Of a DNA stretch of 64,000 nucleotides, positions 59,008 through 64,000 are shown piece after piece. The notes beneath the pieces were generated by a model, which saw only the letters and a list, made by a program, of their open reading frames with translations, was not told where the DNA came from and ran no database searches. The stretch's first letter is position 1, and each line of letters begins with the position of its first letter. The stretch is from Nakamurella flavida (GTDB lineage: Bacteria; Actinomycetota; Actinomycetes; Mycobacteriales; Nakamurellaceae), in NCBI RefSeq assembly GCF_030811475.1, contig NZ_JAUSQV010000001.1, positions 744,001 through 808,000 on the forward strand. The letters are read 5' to 3'. The translations under genes and the position numbers were made by a program.

Positions 59008-60318
59008 GTGACCCGGTCTCTCCCTGACGTGAGGTCGGGGGTCAGGGCGTCGAGCCGTCGGCTCGGCGCCCTGACCGCTCCCGGTGGCCGGGCGGTCAGC
59101 GGTCGGACGGCCCGGGGGCGCCTGCGGCCGGGGATCCGGCTGCTCGTCGGCGTGCTGTCGGTGGGTGTGGCCCTGTCCGGATGTGCCGCCGGGCCGGCGC
59201 CGGTCGCTGCGGAACGCATCGACCCGGTGACGGTGACGGACGTGCCGTTCCTGCGGGTCGACGGATCGGGCACGTCCGCACCGTCCCCGGCGGACCGGTC
59301 CGTCGACGAGACCACGGCCCTGGCGGTTCTCGCCGACCTCGACGACTTCGCGACCGGACTCCCCGACGGCCCCGGCGACGACGTCCTCTCCGGGGGGTAC
59401 GCGGCCGTGGACCCCGCCCCCACCGACGGGTCGGTGCTGTGCGTCGGGCGAGCCGCCGACCTGGTGGGGACCGCGTTCTTCTGCCCCGAGCAGGACGCGA
59501 TCGTCGCCGACTCCGCCGGTCTGATCCCCGTGCTGCGCGGCCACTACGGGGACGCCGCCCTGGCGGTCGCGCTGGCCCACGAGTACGGGCACGCGGTGCA
59601 GGCCCGGGGCGGCTGGACCGGACCCGACGATCCCGCCCTGCTCGTCGAGCTCCAGGCCGACTGCTTCGCCGGTGCCTTCCTGGGCCGGGCCACCGCGGGC
59701 GCGACCGAGCGCGTGCACATCCCCGCCGGGTCCGACCTCCGCGCGATCGCGCCGCTGCTCGACTTCCGGGACGCCCCGGGCTCGGACCCGCGGGCCGGGG
59801 CCGCCCACGGCTCGGCCGTCGACCGGTTCCGGGCCCTGGACACCGGAGTGCGGGCCGGGGTGCCGGCCTGCCGCGCGATGACCGGCGAGCAGGTGCTCGC
59901 GTCGACCACCCTGGGCATGCCCGACGGCGGTGCGACCGCGAGCGACCCGGTCGAAGGGGACCCGTCCGACAGCTCCGCTCCCGGGGGCGGCGACGGTCCC
60001 GACATGGCCACAGTGTTGGCCGCGGCCGGGCTGATCCCACCCGTCACCGACCCGACGACCGCTGCCGACCTGGACGGGGTGGATGCGCTGGGACCGGTGG
60101 CCCGGCAGGCGGCGACCGCCCTGGCCCAGGCCGACGCGGCGACCGGTGACGACGCCTCGCGGGCTACGTGCCTGCTGGGCGCCTGGGCCGGCGAGCCCTC
60201 CCGCCGGCACGCGGCCGATCAGGCGATCGACTACCTGCGCGGCCGCCCGGACGCCACTTACGCGCAGCTGCAGGCGTTCTCGAGCGGACTGGACGGCGGG
60301 GCAGCCGGTTGCGGCTGA
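59008..60318 (+). CDS. Putative zinc metallopeptidase lipoprotein
   Basis: A 436-residue exported protein. After about 40 basic residues a hydrophobic helix leads to the lipobox VALSGCAAG, so it is probably a lipoprotein; the true start may be further downstream than this GTG. The central region has a zincin motif, LAHEYGHAVQ (His191-His195), and a second conserved element ELQADCFAGAFLG, matching neutral zinc metallopeptidases of the YpfJ-like group. The C-terminal 150 residues are helical without assigned domain. It begins 8 bp after glgB and could be co-transcribed. Confidence 0.82.
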   Translation: MTRSLPDVRSGVRASSRRLGALTAPGGRAVSGRTARGRLRPGIRLLVGVLSVGVALSGCAAGPAPVAAERIDPVTVTDVPFLRVDGSGTSAPSPADRSVDETTALAVLADLDDFATGLPDGPGDDVLSGGYAAVDPAPTDGSVLCVGRAADLVGTAFFCPEQDAIVADSAGLIPVLRGHYGDAALAVALAHEYGHAVQARGGWTGPDDPALLVELQADCFAGAFLGRATAGATERVHIPAGSDLRAIAPLLDFRDAPGSDPRAGAAHGSAVDRFRALDTGVRAGVPACRAMTGEQVLASTTLGMPDGGATASDPVEGDPSDSSAPGGGDGPDMATVLAAAGLIPPVTDPTTAADLDGVDALGPVARQAATALAQADAATGDDASRATCLLGAWAGEPSRRHAADQAIDYLRGRPDATYAQLQAFSSGLDGGAAGCG

Positions 60319-60363
60319 TCGCCCACCGCCGACGGAGACCGAGGGTTGGCCGTGCCGACAGGG

Positions 60364-61341
60364 TCAGTACAGCGCGGCTGCCAGCGCCCGTCGGGCCTTG
60401 ACCACGAGCTCGTCGTCGGCGGGGAACAGCGCGAACAGCGACAGCAACCGCTCCCGGGCGGCCGTCCGCTCGTCACCCGCGGACCGGCGCACGGAGGCGA
60501 TGAGCCGATCGAACGCGCCGGCGATGTCACCCCCGGCGAGCTGCACGTCGGCGGCGTCCAGCTGCGCCGCCGCATCCGTCGGATCGGCGTCGGCACGCTC
60601 GACGACGGCCGGATCGTGGGCGTCGACCCGGGCCAGGAACTGCGCCTGGGCCAGGGCCGCCTTCGCCTGCTCGTTGGCCGGCTCGGCGTCCAGGATGGCC
60701 TGGTAGGCCCGCTGGGCGGCGACGAAGTCACCCTCGCCCAGTAGGTCCTCGGCGGCGGTGAACCGTTCGTCCTCGGGCTCCGGGGCCGGCTCGACGGCTC
60801 CCCCCGCCGCGGCCTCGGCCGCCGCGATGCCGGGCAGCCGCTCGCGCAGGGCGTCCAGCAGACCCGAGATCCACGTCCGCACCTCGGGTTCGGGCAGGGC
60901 ACCGTTGAACGCGTCGACCGGCTGGCCCGCGGCGACCGCGACCACCGTCGGGATGGACTGGACGCCGAAGGCCTGGGCGATGCGCGGGTTGGCGTCCACG
61001 TCGACCTTGGCCAGGATCCACGACCCCCCACCGGCGGCGGCGAGGCGCTCGAGCACGGGCGAGAGCTGCTTGCACGGTTCGCACCACGTGGCCCACAGAT
61101 CGATGACGACGAGGACGTCGTTCGAGACCTGGATGATCTCGCCGAAATCGGCCTCGGACACGTCCACCACGTACGGCGATCGTCCCGCCGGTGCGGCGCC
61201 ACCGGCCGGCGCCGCACCGGCCGAGGGCGCTGCGGACGCGGGTGCGGCGGTCGGGGCGGGGCGCTTGAGCGAGGACAGATCCAGGGCGCCGGCGAAGGCG
61301 GCGGGGACGGCCGCCGGGCGGCGCGAATCCGGTCGAGTCAT
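60364..61341 (-). CDS. Thioredoxin-TPR protein (CnoX/YbbN-like)
   Basis: A 325-residue cytoplasmic co-chaperone-like protein. A Pro/Ala-rich N-terminus (about 1-55) precedes a thioredoxin fold with the active site [20 protein letters not shown]; both cysteines are present, so redox activity is possible. A C-terminal TPR region (about 190-325) has paired helices such as [20 protein letters not shown] and [20 protein letters not shown]. It matches the thioredoxin gene found next to glgB in mycobacteria. It converges on the metallopeptidase gene. Confidence 0.92.
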   Translation of the reverse strand: MTRPDSRRPAAVPAAFAGALDLSSLKRPAPTAAPASAAPSAGAAPAGGAAPAGRSPYVVDVSEADFGEIIQVSNDVLVVIDLWATWCEPCKQLSPVLERLAAAGGGSWILAKVDVDANPRIAQAFGVQSIPTVVAVAAGQPVDAFNGALPEPEVRTWISGLLDALRERLPGIAAAEAAAGGAVEPAPEPEDERFTAAEDLLGEGDFVAAQRAYQAILDAEPANEQAKAALAQAQFLARVDAHDPAVVERADADPTDAAAQLDAADVQLAGGDIAGAFDRLIASVRRSAGDERTAARERLLSLFALFPADDELVVKARRALAAALY

Positions 61342-61577
61342 GCCGTCATCCTCCCACGCGGGCCCGACGCCCCCGGGGCCGTTCGCTGCGGGCGAGACCG
61401 ACCCGGCCGGACGCCCGGGCGACCGGGCCGTCCCCTCCCCTGGAGCAGCCTGCGCTTCCCTCGGGCCCGGACACGAGGAGATCCGACGCCGCGGGAGGGA
61501 GGCAGATGAGGGGGGCGGGCCGACCCGCGTCCGTCCGCCGGACCGGGGGTGGCGCGGCGACTCGGTAGCGTGATCAC
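61342..61577. other. Intergenic region without a supported gene
   Basis: Apart from a leaderless -10 element near its right end I see nothing coding and no strong structure. The thioredoxin-TPR promoter must lie at the left. Confidence 0.4.
61566..61571 (+). promoter_or_regulatory. Leaderless -10 element (TAGCGT)
   Basis: TAGCGT, then 6 nt, then a GTG that opens a 20-codon frame ending 2 nt before the phosphoesterase start. Confidence 0.5.
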
Positions 61578-61640
61578 GTGCCGACCATCCCGATCGACCG
61601 CCCGTCCGCCTGCCCGCACCGCGCCATCCGGGCCCGCTGA
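61578..61640 (+). CDS. Possible 20-residue leaderless upstream ORF before the phosphoesterase
   Basis: The frame starts with GTG placed exactly as in leaderless genes (6 nt after TAGCGT) and ends TGA, 2 nt before the GTG of the phosphoesterase gene. It reads [15 protein letters not shown] and then a short basic end. It could couple translation of the downstream gene, which lacks its own Shine-Dalgarno. No homologue is known to me. Confidence 0.35.
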   Translation: MPTIPIDRPSACPHRAIRAR

Positions 61641-61642
61641 CC

Positions 61643-62809
61643 GTGGGTTTCCTCCTCGGCCTCGGCGGCCTGCTGCTCGTCGGGCACGTCTACCTCTGGT
61701 TCCGGCTGGTCCGATCGACCGGCACGTCACGCCGCTGGCGCGTCGGGGGCGCGGTCGTGCTGGGCGTGCTGTTCGCCGTCTTCCTCACCGCGGTGAGCAC
61801 GCAACGGTCGGCCGCCTTCAGCCAGATCACCCTGCTGCACGGCGTCGGGAACGTCTGGCTGGCCATGGTGCTGTACCTGTTCCTGGCCCTGCTGGTCGGT
61901 GAGCTGGTCCGACTGGTGGTGCTCGTGGTGCGGCGCTCCCGTGCCCGGTCGTCCCACGACGGCGCCCCGGTCGACCCGCGGCGGCGACTGCTGGTGTCCC
62001 GGGGCATCGCCGTCGGTGCCGGGGTGGCGGCCACCGCGACCGTCGGCTGGGGCATGACCCAGGCGCTGTCCACCGACGTCCGGGTGCTGCGGCAGGGTGT
62101 ACCGCTGACCCGGCTGCCCGCCGGTCTGGACGGGTACCGCATCGCGGTGGTCACCGATCTGCACCTGGGTGCGTTGAACGGTCGGGCGTTCACCGAGCGG
62201 GTCGTCGCCGCGGTCAACGCCGAGCAGGTCGACGCGGTGGCCCTGGTCGGCGACCTGGTGGACGGGTCGGTGGCCGCGCTCAGCGACAGCGTCGCCCCTC
62301 TCGCCGGACTCACCAGCGTCGACGGCACGTTCTTCACCACCGGCAACCACGAGTACTACTCCGGCGCGGGCGAATGGATGCGGCACCTGCCGACCCTGGG
62401 CATCACCGTGCTGCACAACTCCTCGGTGGGTGTCAGCCGCGGCGGGGATTCCCTGCGCATCGCCGGCATCAACGACTGGACCGGCGAGGAGAACGGCGAT
62501 CCGGCCAACCTGCAGACCGCGCTGGCCGATCGCGCCGACGGCGAGCCCGTCGTGCTCATGGCCCACCAGCCGCGGCAGGTCGGGGCGGCCGCCGCGGCCG
62601 ATGTCGACCTGCAGCTGGCCGGGCACACCCATGGCGGCCAGATCTGGCCCTTCCACTACGCCGTGCTCGCCCAGCAGAAAGTGCTGTGGGGGCTGAGCCG
62701 CCACGACAACACCTGGCTCTACACCTCCCGCGGCATCGGGTTCTGGGGTCCGCCCGTCCGGGTCGGGGCACCGCCGGACATCACGGTGCTGACGCTGACG
62801 CGACCCTGA
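61643..62809 (+). CDS. Membrane-anchored metallophosphoesterase
   Basis: A 388-residue protein with N-terminal membrane spans (about 2-20, 31-49, 64-90 and one near 118-138) and a C-terminal calcineurin-like phosphoesterase domain of the YaeI type. The five metal blocks are all visible: [32 protein letters not shown] and [12 protein letters not shown]. The domain probably faces outside and could act on lipid or nucleotide phosphates (inference; YaeI acts on UDP-diacylglucosamine). The GTG at 61643 follows the short upstream frame. Confidence 0.93.
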   Translation: MGFLLGLGGLLLVGHVYLWFRLVRSTGTSRRWRVGGAVVLGVLFAVFLTAVSTQRSAAFSQITLLHGVGNVWLAMVLYLFLALLVGELVRLVVLVVRRSRARSSHDGAPVDPRRRLLVSRGIAVGAGVAATATVGWGMTQALSTDVRVLRQGVPLTRLPAGLDGYRIAVVTDLHLGALNGRAFTERVVAAVNAEQVDAVALVGDLVDGSVAALSDSVAPLAGLTSVDGTFFTTGNHEYYSGAGEWMRHLPTLGITVLHNSSVGVSRGGDSLRIAGINDWTGEENGDPANLQTALADRADGEPVVLMAHQPRQVGAAAAADVDLQLAGHTHGGQIWPFHYAVLAQQKVLWGLSRHDNTWLYTSRGIGFWGPPVRVGAPPDITVLTLTRP

Positions 62810-62843
62810 GCCGGGCCGGGATCGTCCCCGGCCGGCCGCTTGC

Positions 62844-62849
62844 TACGGT
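62844..62849 (+). promoter_or_regulatory. Leaderless -10 element (TACGGT) of the MarR gene
   Basis: TACGGT, 6 nt, ATG; no Shine-Dalgarno. Confidence 0.55.
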
Positions 62850-62855
62850 GCTCCG

Positions 62856-63362
62856 ATGACCTCGGGATCGCCTGCCCTGCCGTTCGATCCGATCGCCAAG
62901 GCCGCGGAGACGTGGGCCGAACGCGTCGGACCGAACGCCTCGATGGAGGCGGTCACCAACATCATGCGGGTGCAGCAGATCCTGCAGGCCAGCGTGGACG
63001 AACGGCTGCGGCCGCACAACCTGACCTTCGCCCGCTACGAGGCGCTGGTGCTGCTGTCGTTCTCGAAGCGTGGGTCGCTGCCGATGCGACTGATGGGCGA
63101 GCGGCTGCAGCTGCACCCGACGTCGATCACCAACATCGTGGACCGACTCGAGGCCGAGGGCCTGGCCCGCCGCCTGCCCCACCCGAACGACCGACGCACC
63201 ACCCTGGTCGAACTCACCGACACCGGCCGGGAACGGTTGGCCGCGGCCACCGTCGCGGTCACCGCGTCCGACTTCGGCTTCGTCGGGCTCGACCCGTCCG
63301 AGCTCGTCCAGCTCTCCGGCCTGCTGACCAAGGTGCGGCGGGCCTCCGGCGACTTCGCCTGA
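62856..63362 (+). CDS. MarR-family transcriptional regulator
   Basis: A 168-residue winged-helix regulator. The recognition region is MRLMGERLQLHPTSITNIVDR and the wing LARRLPHPNDRRTTLVELTD, with the conserved Asp-Arg-Arg of MarR proteins. Dimerisation helices occur at both ends. Ligand and targets unknown. It converges on the ABC-2 permease gene, whose operon may be a target, but no operator is visible in the 13-bp gap. Confidence 0.93.
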   Translation: MTSGSPALPFDPIAKAAETWAERVGPNASMEAVTNIMRVQQILQASVDERLRPHNLTFARYEALVLLSFSKRGSLPMRLMGERLQLHPTSITNIVDRLEAEGLARRLPHPNDRRTTLVELTDTGRERLAAATVAVTASDFGFVGLDPSELVQLSGLLTKVRRASGDFA

Positions 63363-63375
63363 CCGGCACGCACTC

Positions 63376-64000
63376 TCAGGCCGCGTCCCAGCGGAACACC
63401 CGGGTGGCGAGCGCCGTGAGCACGGCCGCAAAGCCGAGCAGGATCGCGATGGGCAGCAGCGCCGCCGTCGGGCCCTCCCCGCGCACCATCACGTCCTTCA
63501 TGCCCTCCACGAGATAGCCCATCGGCAGCGCCTTCGACAGCACCGTCAGCCAGCCCGGGGCGGTGTCGATGGGCAGGAACGCGCCGGACAGGAACGCCAT
63601 CGGCAGGGTGATGAGGTTGACCAGCCCGGCCCCGCCCTCGGACGTCTTCGCCACCGCGCCGACGAGCAGCCCGATGGACAGGAACGCGAGGGTCCCGGCC
63701 AGGACCAGCGGGACGGCCATGTACCAGGCGCCGGACAGCCGGAGCCCGAGGAACGGCAGCACGGACACCCCGACGTAGATGGCCAGCTGCACGAGCGCGA
63801 CGGTCAGCGACACCACCACCCGGGCGGCGACCACCGTCGAGGTGCGGATCGGCGCCAGCCGCAGGCGACGGAGCACCCGCTTCTCCCGCCAGGTGATCAG
63901 CATCATCGCCGCGCCGAAGGTCGCACCGACCGCGACGCCGTACGCGATCATCCCCGGGGCGACGAACTGGATCGGTTGCAGCGCATCGTCCTCGACCTGC
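63376..64000 (-). CDS. ABC-2 type transporter permease (partial, N-terminus outside window)
   Basis: The C-terminal part of a DrrB/ABC-2 membrane permease, 207 residues to the window edge, with about five hydrophobic spans. PIQFVAPGMIAYGVAVG at the visible N-terminal end, TWREKRVLRRLRLAPI and PMGYLVEGMKDVMVRGEGP are typical of exporters of drugs, lipids or polysaccharide. The frame is open through the edge, so the start and probably the ATPase gene lie to the right. Confidence 0.9.
   Translation of the reverse strand, partial: QVEDDALQPIQFVAPGMIAYGVAVGATFGAAMMLITWREKRVLRRLRLAPIRTSTVVAARVVVSLTVALVQLAIYVGVSVLPFLGLRLSGAWYMAVPLVLAGTLAFLSIGLLVGAVAKTSEGGAGLVNLITLPMAFLSGAFLPIDTAPGWLTVLSKALPMGYLVEGMKDVMVRGEGPTAALLPIAILLGFAAVLTALATRVFRWDAA

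Overview
This window is a very GC-rich (clearly over 70 percent) actinobacterial chromosome segment. GTG starts, 4-8 bp stop/start overlaps and leaderless genes are common. The gene set and order (his-trp-lgt, pyk-tesB, a PdtaR-type ANTAR regulator, PriA instead of HisA plus TrpF, and glgE-treS-maltokinase-glgB) are typical of Actinomycetes. A Nakamurella-like or Frankia-like lineage is my guess only; no rRNA or taxonomic marker is present. I see no insertion sequence, prophage, CRISPR array or replication origin.

Region 1 (1-24 kb), mostly minus strand, is core metabolism. In the direction of transcription it runs hisF-hisI-VOC protein, trpE-trpM-trpC-trpB-trpA-lgt, gltB-gltD, pyk-tesB, a DUF1802 gene and the ANTAR regulator. 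A tRNA with anticodon CAA lies between the last two on the plus strand, and a branched-chain amino acid binding lipoprotein runs off the left edge. A plus-strand block (MFS transporter, GNAT, small exported protein) separates trpE from the his genes. priA, which normally sits beside hisF, lies about 12 kb away.

Region 2 (23.4-43.5 kb) is a mixed, more accessory stretch. It holds two divergent zinc alcohol dehydrogenases sharing one palindromic operator, a two-component system next to a proline-rich DUF5666 protein, and a TerD protein fused to a predicted PD-(D/E)XK nuclease domain. It continues with an iron-boxed siderophore-interacting protein, two tandem septum-formation-like proteins, a PPOX/F420-type oxidoreductase, a DUF1003 protein, priA, a DinB-like protein, a divergent AlkA/MarR pair, a THUMP-like methyltransferase, an ABC ATPase, glgX and an alpha/beta hydrolase.

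Region 3 (43.6-47 kb) encodes two repeat-rich exported proteins. One has ten chaplin-like repeats and an LASTG sortase signal. The other has a long VAPVV-type repeat.

Region 4 (47.3-64 kb) holds a GNAT remnant, a D-2-hydroxyacid dehydrogenase, a DHA2-type drug exporter and the GlgE alpha-glucan operon (glgE, treS, maltokinase, glgB). It ends with a zinc-peptidase lipoprotein, a thioredoxin-TPR protein, a metallophosphoesterase, a MarR regulator and a partial ABC-2 permease. TreS, maltokinase, GlgE and GlgB form the complete trehalose-to-branched-glucan route; GlgX, 8 kb away, supplies debranching. This GlgB carries an unusual N-terminal extension of about 300 residues with basic repeats.
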